The notes under the pieces: generated by a model
Told to the model about the DNA's origin: nothing
The model's input: only the letters and a program-made list of their open reading frames with translations
The model's database searches: none
Program-made: the position numbers and the translations under genes
NCBI GenBank assembly: GCA_022828445.1
Contig: JAIZZJ010000002.1
Coordinates: 1,426,001-1,490,000 of the forward strand
DNA from: Graphiopsis chlorocephala
Taxonomy: Eukaryota > Ascomycota > Dothideomycetes > Cladosporiales > Cladosporiaceae
Reading direction: 5' to 3'
DNA: 64,000 nt
Shown: positions 23,276 through 33,330 of the stretch, piece after piece
Position numbering within the stretch: the stretch's first letter is position 1
Layout: every line of letters starts with the position of its first letter

Positions 23276-26200
23276 CTATCCTCTCTTAGACCTCTTTCCA
23301 CCACCACCACCAGCGCCCTCCTCTCTCCCTCTCTTCTTACCCTCCTTACGCCAGAACTCGTCCCTCTCCCTCTTCTCTCTAGCCCTCCTGTTCTCCTCAT
23401 TCTCCGCAACCTTCGCCTTGTACGGCTGCTTGCGCTCCTCCTGCTTCAAACGCCTCTTCTCCACCTTCTCATTACGCAGGAGTTGCACCTGTTGCATCAG
23501 CCTGCGAGCCTTCTTCTCATCGCCGTTAGCCACCACCGCGCGCTTAGCCACGTAGCCCTCCTTCTTCTGCGGCTTCATCTGCACAATCTGCGACTTGAAC
23601 GGCAGCTCTGCCTGCAGTTTGCGCGGCACACGAAGCGGGTTGAAGTGGCGCTCCTGACGCTCGATGTTGCGGTATGCAGAGTTCTCGTCCTTGGGCGTCG
23701 CGATGTTCAGGTCCGCGCGCACTTGGCCGGTCAGGCGCATGCCGCCCCAGTTGTCGGCGTCGCCGCCCTCGAGCAGGTTGGTGACGGGGTTGTAGAAGCG
23801 GTGCGGGCGCACGGGGTACCAGGCGCGCAGGAAGACGATGTCGCTCATGAGGATCTTGTCTTCGAAGGTTGCACGGTAGTGGCCGTCGGGTTTGCTGAGG
23901 GCTTTCTTGATCTGACCTCTGATGCCGGAGACGGTGCGGATGGAGGCGCCTTCGAATTTGGCGATTTCGAGAGACGTGCTGAACATGTCTTTGATGAATG
24001 CGGTGTTTTTGAAGATCTTGTATGGGTGACCGGTGAGCTTGAGCTTCTTGACGATCTCAGTGCCTTCGTCGACGTTGAGAACGACACCAGTGGCGGCGAG
24101 GCGGAAGCCAGGGTTCTTGTTGGAGAAGGACTGAACGGCACAGAAACCAGTGTTGGGCGCCGCGAGGGGACCGTAGAATGTGCCCATGCAGTGCATGTGT
24201 TCGGGGGTATATTTCAGCATGCGGTGACGCATTCTGTTTTCGTGAATGCTGTACACGGGGGTGGTTTGGAACCTGCGCCATCCCAAGCTGATGATAAGAG
24301 GATCGTTGGTCTTCAAAATCTTCTTGTGCCACCTGTGTCGCTTGATGCGGACTTGAACGAAGCCCATACGCTCTTCTGTGGGCTGGAGTCCACCAACAAG
24401 CAGGGGGTATCTTGGGTTGAAGTGCTCGATGAATTCGGAAGGAACATTGTGCAGCACAAGTCGCGCATACGTGCCAGCCTTGTAACCCTCAGCGCGTACT
24501 CGCGATGCCTCGTCTAGCTCGTCGAACTCCTTTCTGTTGATGTCTTGTTGCTTTTGTAGCAGCGCCTTCTGTGCGTCGTACCATTCGTCTTCTCCGAACT
24601 CTCGCTCGGCATTCTCGCCGTTGGCATCACGGTTGGCGTTCTTCGGGTTCAAGAAACCTTCTCTGTCTTCCTCTTCGAATCGGAGCTTCAGTTCCTCTTT
24701 GCGGCGAGCATTCTTCTCGCGCTCTGTCTCAAGATCTTCAGCCTCATCCCCGCCGTCCTTGTCAGCAGCATCACCGTCGCCAGCTTCCAAGTCCTCAAAC
24801 TCGCCATCGCCCTCGTCTTCATCATCACCTTCACCATCGAACCCTTCGAAGCTTTCTCCAAGACCCTCTGCGTTGACACCTGTTGGTGTCCTTGCAGCGA
24901 AGCGCTTCTTCAGGGCGTCGATGTGCTCCTCGTTCGTCCACTTGTCTTCCAGTGCTTTGTCATCAAATGCAGGCACCATGCGGTCCTCTTCATCTGACTG
25001 TCCAGGCCTTCTTCTCTCGAACAAATCATCCTCCTCTTCATCATCTTTGTTGGACTCATCCGCATCGTCACCACGCCACTTGCGAACGACCTCAACAGCG
25101 GAAAGCATGTCATCGTACATCATCCTTGCAAGTTCAGCCACGCGGTATGGCTGCTTGCGGGAGTGTTTGAGATGCGCATGTTCCGCCAACTTGCTCTTCC
25201 AGCGAGTCTCGCCGTCGTCATCGTCATCGGAATATTCCTCGTCGTCCAGCTCGTCGCCATCCTCAAGCTCCTGGTCGGAAACTGAGGAAATGCTTCCAAG
25301 ATCGCTGTCTGAGTCTGCAAAGGCGATGTCACCCTCAACTTCCTTGTCCTTGTTCTTACGAGCGCCACACAACTTCTCAGGAGCTTGTTGCAGACGCTCA
25401 AGATCGGCATCATCATCAGAATCAGCGCTGTCAAAGCCTTCATCGTCCGGGGACTCGCCGACATCGCCATCGCCGCCTTCAGCAAATCTTGCAGTACGGC
25501 GACCTTTTCGGCCAGTATCTTGAACATCGTCCTCCTCTTCGACGTCTTGGATCCGCTGCCCCTTGCCGAAGAGACTGATGCCTTGGTTGTCCTCGCCCAG
25601 CATTTTCTTTCCTCCTTGCAGACCGACCATCATTTGCTCGCCAAATCCACGCTCGCCCTCATCATCCGAGTCGAGGTCAAAGTTGTTGCTCTTCACGTCG
25701 ATGTACACTGCATCCTTGTCCATGAGAACACCACCAACATCGCTCATAGGCGCATAAATGACTTTTTGCTTCTGATCGAGCTTTCTGCGCTTCTTGATAA
25801 TGCCGGCCTTCTCTTGTGCCTGTTCAAATGCTGGTGTAGGACAAGGGTCGGGCAGCGATTCAATCTGGCTAACTTCGAGATCGCCGATACCAGGAACATG
25901 CACGCGAGCGTTCTGTGAAGGGAAGTTTGTTCCTCTAAGGTAACCGTAGAGAGCGACTGTTCGGTCGCACTTGGCGTCCTGCTCGATAGCAGTTGGTGGT
26001 GTGAGGTCCAGCATGCGATCCGCGAGCGCGTAAGGGTGGCTGTTGCGCCAAACGAGAGGTCGAGGGTTCTTCATGACACTGAGGAAACGGGACAAGTTAA
26101 GAATCTCGCGATCCGGGTATCTTCCGTTGATCACACCAGACAGGTAGAACAGTTTTGCGCCCTGGTAGAGTTCGCTCCAGAAACGGTGCTTCAGTCGCTT

Positions 26201-26758
26201 CTTCTGAGCCTTGAGCGCATCCTGCTTCCTGAACAAGTCCAGGTGCGTAAGAATACCGAAAATGTTGCCAGGCATACCGGAGCTCGACAAAACGTTCAAG
26301 AACTCCATAGTCTCCATCTCGAAACCGAAGTTACCGTCGATCATGAGCAGGACAATGTCCACCACCTTCGCAGTGTCGATCGCGGACGCCAGACTGTCGG
26401 AAGGCACCTCGAAGAATGTCAAGCGCCTCTTCTTGCTGGTGACAATCGTGATCGGACCCTGTGGCTGAGAAATGGTCTGCTTCGTGTACTTCTTCACCAA
26501 GCTCTTGATCAATGTCGTCTTGCCCACTCCTGGCGGTCCAACTACACCCACGACAAGTGGAGGCGCCTCCTCTGGCAGCCTGTCCACGAGCGGGACGTGC
26601 AATCTCTTTTCCTTGACATCGCCGCTGCGCGCTGCGTTCTTCAGCAGCTTTCCAGGCGCATTGAATGCAAAAGCCTTCGGGTTAGGCTGTCCGGATGTCT
26701 TCGCCTTCTCCTTCTTCGCCGGGCGATGCGCCGTGTGGCTCTGGTCGTCTCCCGCCAT
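23276..26758 (-). CDS. BMS1: Ribosome biogenesis GTPase BMS1
   Basis: Intronless, 1160 residues, close to yeast Bms1 (1183). It is the nucleolar GTPase of the small-subunit processome, which acts in early 18S rRNA maturation with Rcl1. The N-terminus is basic. The P-loop GPPGVGKT spans residues 74-81, followed by ITIVTSKKRRLTFFEVP (G2/G3 region; the canonical DxxG is replaced by FEVP, as in the family) and GILTHLDLF (G4-like). The AARP2CN-type region and a long acidic middle (several D/E runs, about 430-740) come next, then the C-terminal RIBIOP_C/DUF663 region (YTPEHMHCMGTFYGPLAAPN, TGVVLNVDEGTEIVKKLKLTG). The end is a basic KR-rich coiled coil. The start at 26758 (MAGDDQ) is the first ATG. 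The frame stays open 9 codons upstream without an ATG. It is divergent from the PBI2-like gene across a 388-bp shared promoter. Confidence 0.95.
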   Translation of the reverse strand: MAGDDQSHTAHRPAKKEKAKTSGQPNPKAFAFNAPGKLLKNAARSGDVKEKRLHVPLVDRLPEEAPPLVVGVVGPPGVGKTTLIKSLVKKYTKQTISQPQGPITIVTSKKRRLTFFEVPSDSLASAIDTAKVVDIVLLMIDGNFGFEMETMEFLNVLSSSGMPGNIFGILTHLDLFRKQDALKAQKKRLKHRFWSELYQGAKLFYLSGVINGRYPDREILNLSRFLSVMKNPRPLVWRNSHPYALADRMLDLTPPTAIEQDAKCDRTVALYGYLRGTNFPSQNARVHVPGIGDLEVSQIESLPDPCPTPAFEQAQEKAGIIKKRRKLDQKQKVIYAPMSDVGGVLMDKDAVYIDVKSNNFDLDSDDEGERGFGEQMMVGLQGGKKMLGEDNQGISLFGKGQRIQDVEEEDDVQDTGRKGRRTARFAEGGDGDVGESPDDEGFDSADSDDDADLERLQQAPEKLCGARKNKDKEVEGDIAFADSDSDLGSISSVSDQELEDGDELDDEEYSDDDDDGETRWKSKLAEHAHLKHSRKQPYRVAELARMMYDDMLSAVEVVRKWRGDDADESNKDDEEEDDLFERRRPGQSDEEDRMVPAFDDKALEDKWTNEEHIDALKKRFAARTPTGVNAEGLGESFEGFDGEGDDEDEGDGEFEDLEAGDGDAADKDGGDEAEDLETEREKNARRKEELKLRFEEEDREGFLNPKNANRDANGENAEREFGEDEWYDAQKALLQKQQDINRKEFDELDEASRVRAEGYKAGTYARLVLHNVPSEFIEHFNPRYPLLVGGLQPTEERMGFVQVRIKRHRWHKKILKTNDPLIISLGWRRFQTTPVYSIHENRMRHRMLKYTPEHMHCMGTFYGPLAAPNTGFCAVQSFSNKNPGFRLAATGVVLNVDEGTEIVKKLKLTGHPYKIFKNTAFIKDMFSTSLEIAKFEGASIRTVSGIRGQIKKALSKPDGHYRATFEDKILMSDIVFLRAWYPVRPHRFYNPVTNLLEGGDADNWGGMRLTGQVRADLNIATPKDENSAYRNIERQERHFNPLRVPRKLQAELPFKSQIVQMKPQKKEGYVAKRAVVANGDEKKARRLMQQVQLLRNEKVEKRRLKQEERKQPYKAKVAENEENRRAREKRERDEFWRKEGKKRGREEGAGGGGGKRSKRG

Positions 26759-27146
26759 GTTGTCGTTCGGTGGGGTGGAGAGCAAAAGCAGACGACTCGG
26801 CGGCGTTCAAACAACAGCGGCGAGCGAGAAAGTCGAGAAAAGTTCAAATACGGTTAGCGTATCTTCTTAATCTAATCTTTGCAATCTCGCCGAGGATCAG
26901 CTCAGACCCTGAGGTGCTTCGGCGGACTGAAGTCGTGCTCTCGCGCAACACGTCATTCTGCAGGTGGGGGCGTTGATAGTGGGACAACATCGAGGTCAGG
27001 CGACAGCATTGTTTACTGCTCTTATCATCGTCATCTTCTCCTTTATATTCTCTTCATCGACTTCTACTCGCCTTTCCAACACCTTAAACACCATCGCAAC
27101 CACGTATCGAGCCACTCGCCTCATCACCACCACTACCAGAACCAAA
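26759..27146. promoter_or_regulatory. Divergent promoter of BMS1 and the PBI2-like gene
   Basis: These 388 bases separate two divergent start codons and must serve both genes. A TTTATATT at about 27040-27048, followed by a C/T-rich stretch and ACAAATG-free CA-rich leader up to ACCAAAATG, fits the core promoter and leader of the rightward gene. No element specific to BMS1 was recognised. Confidence 0.55.
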
Positions 27147-27532
27147 ATGCCTCAAATCAACGTACGCAACAAACCTCCTTGTCCTGCAGAAGCAAGCATG
27201 CTGACAACATTCTTCAGGTCTCACTTAAAGATGGTGCCAGCGCTGATCAGCTGGAATCGTAAGCTCACCCATGTGATATGCCTACTGACACAATGAAAAC
27301 ACAATGAAACTGACAAGCTATAGTGCCAAGAAGCAGGTCACCGACCAGGGCGGCAAGATCGAGCACGAGTTCAAGCTCGTCAAGGGATTCACGTATGACA
27401 CCACCTAGCGATCCCGAATATTAAACCTCGACTAACGACAACAGTGCCTCCTTCCCCAAGGACACGGTCCACACCCTCTCCTCCAACGAGCACATCAGCG
27501 TCGAGAACGACGGCACGGTCACTACCCAGTAA
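27147..27532 (+). CDS. PBI2: Proteinase B inhibitor (PBI2 / inhibitor I9 family), four exons
   Basis: Exons are join(27147..27161, 27218..27258, 27324..27392, 27445..27532), giving 213 nt and 70 residues. Exon 1 has only five codons (MPQIN). Junctions are GTACGC...TTCAG, GTAAGC...CTATAG and GTATGA...ACTAACGACAACAG, and all phases agree. The product is a single subtilisin-propeptide-like (I9) domain: an INVSLKDGAS strand, a helix with QLESAKKQVTDQGGKIEHEF, then KLVKGFTASFP and a C-terminal strand ending SVENDGTVTTQ. Yeast Pbi2 has the same size and pattern, inhibits vacuolar proteinase B, and with thioredoxin forms the LMA1 factor for vacuole fusion. The gene is invisible to single-exon searches because no exon exceeds 30 codons. 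The family call is strong. The target protease is inferred. Confidence 0.87.
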
Positions 27533-27983
27533 GAGTTGCAAGACATGCATGAAATCAAGAATGGGTTGAACAGAGTTTTAACGACTTTTAATGATACCGA
27601 CGAAGCATCACGGTAGAGATATATAGAGACAAGCATGCAACTTTGATGCACATATTCCCACTTGGCACTGATGCCGCTCTACTAGTGACTTTGCGGAAGA
27701 CTTAGTCGTCGCTGAGTACCTACAGTGCTTGCACATGAACTTGCAAACATTGTGGCCGATTCATTGACTGTATCTCGATGGCAAGCACAAAAATCACAAC
27801 GTATAACTCTAATAGTACTAGCGTAGTAGAAATAAAGGAATGAACGAAGTTCTGCTGAATTCACGTGCTGATTCATGTCACTCTGATAATACCCCTCGTC
27901 ATGATGTTGATTCGCAAAGACTAGACAGATGTGACGACCATCATGCAATGCTTTCAATATTACACGCTCACCCATCGCACCGC
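27533..27983. other. Convergent intergenic region
   Basis: These 451 bases lie between the stops of the PBI2-like gene and the SNF2 ATPase and hold both 3' UTRs. The DNA is AT-rich with no coding frame above 97 codons and no repeat. Nothing else seen. Confidence 0.6.
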
Positions 27984-30623
27984 CTACTTCTGCAAGCTTT
28001 CCAATAGTCCACCTTCTCCATCCTTCTTCGTCTGCACAGCCTTGAAAGCATCACCCACAACATCCAAGCCCTTCTCCGCCCGCTCAAACGCCTCTTCACT
28101 ACGATCCGTCAGGATATTCAGATCCTCATCGCTCAACAGCTTCTTGCCCTCCGCAACATCGATTGTCTCGCCATCAGCCTGGCCCAAAAGCCTCTGCAGC
28201 TCAGCGAAATCTGCTCCGCCGCCATCGCCACGCATGGACTTGAACCGACCTTTAGAAATCACCAGCTTCTCCAGCCGACGCTTGCTGTCTGCTTTCTCTA
28301 GCAGCATCTGCTCTACAGTGCCCTTTGTAGCGAAGCGGTAGACGATGACGGGACGCGTCTGACCAATACGGTGAGCGCGGTCTTGCGCTTGTAGATCTTG
28401 CTGCGGGTTCCAATCGCTGTCGAATAGTAAGACAGTATCGGCGGCTGCAAGATTGATTCCTTGGCCACCGGCTCGTGTGGAGAGCAGGAAGATTCTGGTA
28501 TCACTGTCGGGTTGGTTGAAGGATTCGATCTGCGATTGTCGGTCTGACTGTGCGATTGAGCCGTCAATGCGGCAAGTGGGCCAATTGCGAAGTTCGTCGC
28601 AGTAGGTTTCCAGGAGATCTAGCTGGGTCTTGAACTGAGAGAAGATGAGAACTTTGTGGCCTTTCTTCAGAAGCTCTGGGAGTAGTCGGTCTAGTAGGAG
28701 CATCTTGCCGCTTTCTGTGACTAAAGTCTCGTCCACTGGCGTGTTGTCATCTAGGTCGAAAGGGTAGTAGAAGTTATGTGGTGAGTTGCAACATTGTCGT
28801 AGTTGCATGACGGGATTGAGGAGTTTCTTCTGAGCAATCTCACGTTTTGCCAATGCGAGTGTCTTTGATCGCTCGGCCTCCTCCTCGTCTTCTTCCTCCT
28901 CTTCCGAAACCGGCGACTCGGGCTCGTCCTCGAGCTGCTGGAAGTATTTCGTATCGGAAAGCTCTTCGTATTGCTGGTTCTTCTTTGCCTTCCGTGATCG
29001 AGCACCGTTGGTACCTGTGGTAGCTGGCGTGGATGCCCGGCTAGTCTTTGTGCTCTTCGACGGCGTAGCGGCTTCACTTGGTGCCTTACGTTTGCGGCTG
29101 CTGCTGCGAGTACTACCCGGTGTCCCAGCACGGCTGATACTCTCTACAAGCTTGTTCTCCAGGAAAGCTCTGCTGTTGCCGTCCAGAATCTCCTGGTACA
29201 AATCGCGTTGCGTCTGTGTCAATGGTGCATACAGCACATATTCGCGCTTCTTGGGCAACGAAGTTTCGACGTCAGCCTTTATTCTTCGTAGCAAGAAAGG
29301 TTTTAGCACAGCGTGCAAGCTGGTGACCAAGTTCTTCTGGCGTTCTTCCGACAAGAGCTGCTCAGCGCCACCCTTCTCTTTCAACGCGCTGAAGTCGAAC
29401 CAAGATTCGAATGATTCGTAGTTGTTGAAGATGCTAGGCATCAAGAAGTGTAGCAGTGCCCACAGCTCAGCCAAATTGTTTTGTAGTGGTGTACCAGTGA
29501 TCAAGAGACGATTTGCCGACTGATACGATTGCAGTTCGCGAATAAGCTTGCAGTTCATGTTCTTGATACGATGTCCCTCATCAATGATGATGAACTTCCA
29601 TCCAAAGTGTGAGAGATGCTTGCGGTCGTTCATGCATATCTCGTAGCTGGTGCAAATCACAGGGAAATTCTTGCTGCTGGGGTTCCGTAGCCGCTTCGTA
29701 CGAATTTCTTCGCGCTCTTGTTTGCTTCCATGGTAGAGCACGACTGGAATATCTGGCGTCCACTTCTTGAACTCAGCAACCCAGTTGCTCGTTGTGCTCA
29801 ACGGTGCAGCAATGAGAAACGGTCCATTGATGCCCTTTTCTCGTAAGAATGCGATGAATGAAATCGTCTGAATCGTCTTGCCAAGACCCATTTCGTCTGC
29901 AAGAATACCGTTCAATCCGTTCTCGTACAATGACTGCAACCACTCAAGCCCCTCGAGTTGATACGTGCGCATCAAACCACCCGTGACCAACTCTGGCTGT
30001 TTGGCTGATCGCAGGTTCTGCATACCGATATCACTGGGTTTCACGTCGCCCTTTGATTCCTCTGCCAGCGCTTCGGAGATTGATGCTTGACCAGCTTTGG
30101 CTTCTAGGTCTTCCTTCTTGAGATAATCTGAGATCTTGCCTGACTTCACGGTCTTCGCGTTCTTGGGAGGGCGTCCGCGTCCGCGCTTGGGCAGTTCCTT
30201 TGTGTCGGTCTCTTCATCCTGGTCGTCAGTTGCTCCTCTCCTAGTGCTGCGTTTTTGGCTTGCCACAGCTGCTTGTTCCGCTTTCTCTTCGCGCTTCACA
30301 GCACGCTGCTTGCTCTTCTCATCCTTTGCGGTCTCGGCGTCCTCTTGCTGGGTCATCTGCTGGAGCATGATGGTCGAGTAAAGCTTACTCTGGCTCAACA
30401 AGTACTCCAATGCCTTGTACTTTGCGTCTAGCGCACCCGAGCCTTCTTTCATATCTTTCTTACGTTCGGCCGCAAGCTTTCGTTCGTGCTTCGCATCCTC
30501 CTCTTCTCTCGCCTTGGCCATCTGCTCCTCCTCTTTCTGCATAGCTTCTGTGAGTCCATTGTCGCGAGTCTCTGGCGACGTTGGAGGCGTTGTCTCTGCC
30601 GAAGCGACAGGTTCTGAAGACAT
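27984..30623 (-). CDS. IRC5: SNF2-family ATPase of the IRC5 / LSH (HELLS) / DDM1 group
   Basis: Intronless, 879 residues. A charged N-terminal coiled coil (about 25-120) is followed by an AT-hook-like KRGRGRPPKN at 146-155. The ATPase lobe begins at about 215 (MRTYQLEGLEWLQSLYENG), with DEMGLGKT (Walker A) at 243-250 and DEGH (Walker B) at 348-351. ITGTPLQNNLAELWALLHFL (motif III) follows. An acidic, Lys-rich insert interrupts the lobes at about 510-600. Lobe 2 has STRAGGQGINLAAADTV (motif V) and QDRAHRIGQT (motif VI). The DEGH box and overall order match the HELLS/LSH, yeast Irc5 and Neurospora MUS-30 family, which remodels nucleosomes in genome stability and DNA methylation. The start at 30623 is the first ATG; a TTG seven codons upstream is not used. 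Irc5 versus ISWI was judged on the absence of HAND/SANT/SLIDE regions. Confidence 0.88.
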   Translation of the reverse strand: MSSEPVASAETTPPTSPETRDNGLTEAMQKEEEQMAKAREEEDAKHERKLAAERKKDMKEGSGALDAKYKALEYLLSQSKLYSTIMLQQMTQQEDAETAKDEKSKQRAVKREEKAEQAAVASQKRSTRRGATDDQDEETDTKELPKRGRGRPPKNAKTVKSGKISDYLKKEDLEAKAGQASISEALAEESKGDVKPSDIGMQNLRSAKQPELVTGGLMRTYQLEGLEWLQSLYENGLNGILADEMGLGKTIQTISFIAFLREKGINGPFLIAAPLSTTSNWVAEFKKWTPDIPVVLYHGSKQEREEIRTKRLRNPSSKNFPVICTSYEICMNDRKHLSHFGWKFIIIDEGHRIKNMNCKLIRELQSYQSANRLLITGTPLQNNLAELWALLHFLMPSIFNNYESFESWFDFSALKEKGGAEQLLSEERQKNLVTSLHAVLKPFLLRRIKADVETSLPKKREYVLYAPLTQTQRDLYQEILDGNSRAFLENKLVESISRAGTPGSTRSSSRKRKAPSEAATPSKSTKTSRASTPATTGTNGARSRKAKKNQQYEELSDTKYFQQLEDEPESPVSEEEEEDEEEAERSKTLALAKREIAQKKLLNPVMQLRQCCNSPHNFYYPFDLDDNTPVDETLVTESGKMLLLDRLLPELLKKGHKVLIFSQFKTQLDLLETYCDELRNWPTCRIDGSIAQSDRQSQIESFNQPDSDTRIFLLSTRAGGQGINLAAADTVLLFDSDWNPQQDLQAQDRAHRIGQTRPVIVYRFATKGTVEQMLLEKADSKRRLEKLVISKGRFKSMRGDGGGADFAELQRLLGQADGETIDVAEGKKLLSDEDLNILTDRSEEAFERAEKGLDVVGDAFKAVQTKKDGEGGLLESLQK

Positions 30624-31371
30624 GGTGGTGGCGCACGCAGGCAAGGTCTCCTGGTAATTGATCTTGTGTCTTCTTCAGCAATACGTGTCAACCGCCTAAG
30701 TGGTGAAATGTTTGACGAAAAGTACAATAGTATGAGCTTTGAAACAAACTACCCAAACGCGAGAACAGAATGTCAAGTGGAATAGATCAATGTCATCATC
30801 TTTCGGCGCACGAGCCTCGAATTCAAATCACGACGCGTTGATTGAAACGCCACGAACGCGATCGCTGTAAGCCAGATCGGTCCTGCAAGATCTGTGGGGA
30901 TGCAAAATACGCTAACTCGAAAGAAGGTAGCGCGCAACCTGCAATCAGGTACCGAATGGCAACTCTGTAACGCCGTCCAAGGGAAGGCTTCCATTTACAC
31001 CTCACTTACATTTTCCGACCTCAGTATTGACGTGTGGTATACGACCAATGGTGCTACACGTTGTATGTTAGTCAGCCACATAAAAGAATTGCTGACTATT
31101 CGTCTCATATTCTCGTGACACACAAACCCAATATCTCCATGGCATCCAGAGAGCGATCTCTCTCACACACTGTTACCACCGTGCCTTCCTCCTGGTATAT
31201 TGCGTTGCCACGTCACAAGATGCTACTACCCTGGGTGTACGTGTATGCGGGAAGTCGGTGTCAATATGCTAGCCCAGTGAATATCCCCTGACACAAAATA
31301 CATTAACTTAACAGCGATAGCTACCATCAACACGGAAGGGTCAAAAGCATAATCTTACGCAGCATGCTACC
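30624..31371. promoter_or_regulatory. Divergent promoter region between SNF2 ATPase and unknown gene
   Basis: 748 bases between two divergent start codons. An out-of-frame ATG lies 8 bases upstream of the rightward start (31364, ATGCTACC), a possible upstream start. Short frames (at most 85 codons) show no coding features. A tRNA-like TTCAAATC-type box near 30820-30840 did not extend to a cloverleaf. Confidence 0.5.
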
Positions 31372-32772
31372 ATGGCGTCGGAACCATCCACGGAAGGCTA
31401 TGGGCGTGGGATGCGACAAACTCGTCGCAGTCAGCGCGCAAAAGAAGCTGATCTGAACCTCACTGGCCTACAAGATTCTTCTCAGCCCGTCACTTCTGAC
31501 GACTCTTCCATAACTCACAAGCCACTCTCACTGGTGCCCGACCCGCAGACAACTTCCGACAATCCATCCACTGCCACAATTCCGCTTGATGGTAACAGAG
31601 AATCGCTAAATCCTGCTGCCGCCACTCAGACATTATTCGAAAGATTATATCCGCAGTCGACGCAAAGTGAAGTCATGTCGGAACAAGTCGTTCCCAGCAT
31701 AGAGGATGCTTACAACACCCTTCTCTCTAACCCGCCCAATGCTTTTGGCCTGGCTGCTGACAATGTCAGCACCATCACGCAAACCCAGCAGACTTCAAGT
31801 CAACTTCCGATAAAACAAGAACAACCAGAATGCTTATCCAGGAAGAGCGCAAGCTCGGCGCAACAACCTCAGAGACAACGTGTCAGCAAACCTCAAAAGT
31901 CTCGCAAGAAGAAGTCATCGAGTGGGAGAGGTCCGGCTGAGGCACCGTCTAAGAGGAAACAACCCGCGACTCCGGAAGATAAGATCCAGCGATTCATGAC
32001 TGAAGATGAGCTTCTGCAACCTCATAAGCTTGAATTTTACCATTGGTCGCATCCAATTTCGAAAGATTTCCTCAATTTGCCAGAGGAATTGAAGGCTGCC
32101 AAAGCGCGCGCTGATGTCACAAAAGGGGAGAATGATCTGGATCCCGAGCTCGACGATTGGCATGAGTTCTGCGGGCTTCAATCAGATCTTTTCTCTGGCC
32201 TCCAACTCAAGACTTCCATTGGGCTAAATTTTGGCTCGCGTGCCAAAAGAGTTTTCAGAGGAGGCAGGTCTTGGACAAGTTTCGAGCATGAGGAGCTCGC
32301 GATCGACAGCAGAGCGGGAGCGCGAGCTCTCAAGGACCCCCGCGAAAGAGAGATAGCTCTGAGCAGTTCGCTGAGCAACTCCCTCCGCTTGTACGTCTTC
32401 GAGCAGATCAAGCACCGCTTAGTTGAAGAAATCTGGCTTCAACCTTACCCGGCGGACGATGTGGCGTCCGTGAGGGACAGCGCCATAGGCACCGCTGCTC
32501 CGAGGCCTGCTGCCTCGGATAAAACTGCGCTGGAACATGCAATGCATCGTATGAATTCGCTTCCCGACAGACTGCGAGATATACATCCCGGGACTACTCC
32601 ACCAGTTCGTACGCAACCGGAGCTGCCTGGAAGGGATCGAGAGCTCCATCAGCCTGAAGGACCGCGGATCCGTGCCACACAAGCAAATCTTAAGGGTCTC
32701 GGCGTGTATGGCGCTGCCCGTGAACGCGGCATTCATCTGGACATGGCGACGAGTGAAGAAGAAGAAGAGTGA
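31372..32772 (+). CDS. Unknown protein, 466 residues, nuclear-looking
   Basis: I do not recognise this family. The start is in good context (CTACCATGG). Residues 1-170 are Ser/Thr/Gln-rich and disordered, with an N-terminal RRSQRAKEAD segment. Residues about 175-205 hold a basic patch (KPQKSRKKKSSSGRGPAEAP) that could be a nuclear localisation signal. A more ordered block runs from about 205 to 365, with EDKIQRFMTEDELLQPHKLE, FYHWSHPISKDFLNLPEELK, the acidic motif DPELDDWHEFCGLQSDLFSG, and a helical LSNSLRLYVFEQIKHRLVEE. The C-terminus is disordered and ends in SEEEEE. It looks like a genuine single-exon gene: one long frame, protein-like composition, and shorter antisense frames. The SNF2 ATPase next door is divergent and may be co-regulated. 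No function is assigned. Confidence 0.7.
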   Translation: MASEPSTEGYGRGMRQTRRSQRAKEADLNLTGLQDSSQPVTSDDSSITHKPLSLVPDPQTTSDNPSTATIPLDGNRESLNPAAATQTLFERLYPQSTQSEVMSEQVVPSIEDAYNTLLSNPPNAFGLAADNVSTITQTQQTSSQLPIKQEQPECLSRKSASSAQQPQRQRVSKPQKSRKKKSSSGRGPAEAPSKRKQPATPEDKIQRFMTEDELLQPHKLEFYHWSHPISKDFLNLPEELKAAKARADVTKGENDLDPELDDWHEFCGLQSDLFSGLQLKTSIGLNFGSRAKRVFRGGRSWTSFEHEELAIDSRAGARALKDPREREIALSSSLSNSLRLYVFEQIKHRLVEEIWLQPYPADDVASVRDSAIGTAAPRPAASDKTALEHAMHRMNSLPDRLRDIHPGTTPPVRTQPELPGRDRELHQPEGPRIRATQANLKGLGVYGAARERGIHLDMATSEEEEE

Positions 32773-33330
32773 GTTGGTGGATATCTGATATCCACGCAAT
32801 GGCTCTGTATAACCATGATGGACACATCTCATGTTGAAGATCGTGATCGATTCTTCTTTTTACCTAATGATGTTGGTCGAGTTCGGGTAAATCAATTATT
32901 TTGTCCAAAATCGTCGACACAATTCTCTCTTATATTTTCTGGTAGTCGACTAAATAATGCTTGAGATGAGAATAGTCGCCGAGGACGGAGACAAGACACG
33001 CCCTTTGCATGGCCGTGCACGATAGTCGGCAAGACATGCCGGACTGGGCTTGAACCGCTTCCATGCCGTCCATGCCGAGCTGTGGGGAAGCTCAAGCTGG
33101 GGTTGTCCAGTTGTCCCGCGTTATCGTCGATAGGCCGCTCGCCTGCTATCTTGCCCGAGGTTGCACGGTCTTAGACGGAGATGCCAGTGAGAGACGATCC
33201 CTTGAGCCGCTGGCGATTAATCTTCTCATCCGTCGCATACCACTCATACCACTCCTCCCCCTCCCATACCACTCCCATCAAGCTGCAATTCAACTGCGTC
33301 TGTCCCCGCGCGCGTTGACCAGCTGACGCA
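32773..33330. other. Intergenic region before MMSDH
   Basis: 558 bases containing the 3' UTR of the unknown gene and the promoter of the dehydrogenase gene. From 33235 to 33300 the DNA is pyrimidine-rich (CCTCCCCCTCCC), a common fungal core-promoter feature. An 87-codon frame at 33063-33326 overlaps it and is not supported. Confidence 0.55.

Noticed and set aside
23483..25523. Long plus-strand frames (344 and 328 codons) across the BMS1 gene
   Set aside because: They are antisense shadows of the BMS1 coding strand: the second is almost pure Ser, the mirror of the Asp/Glu-rich segments.
30818..30850. tRNA-like TTCAAATC box near the SNF2 ATPase promoter
   Set aside because: No acceptor or anticodon stem could be paired, and no A-box is present at the right distance.
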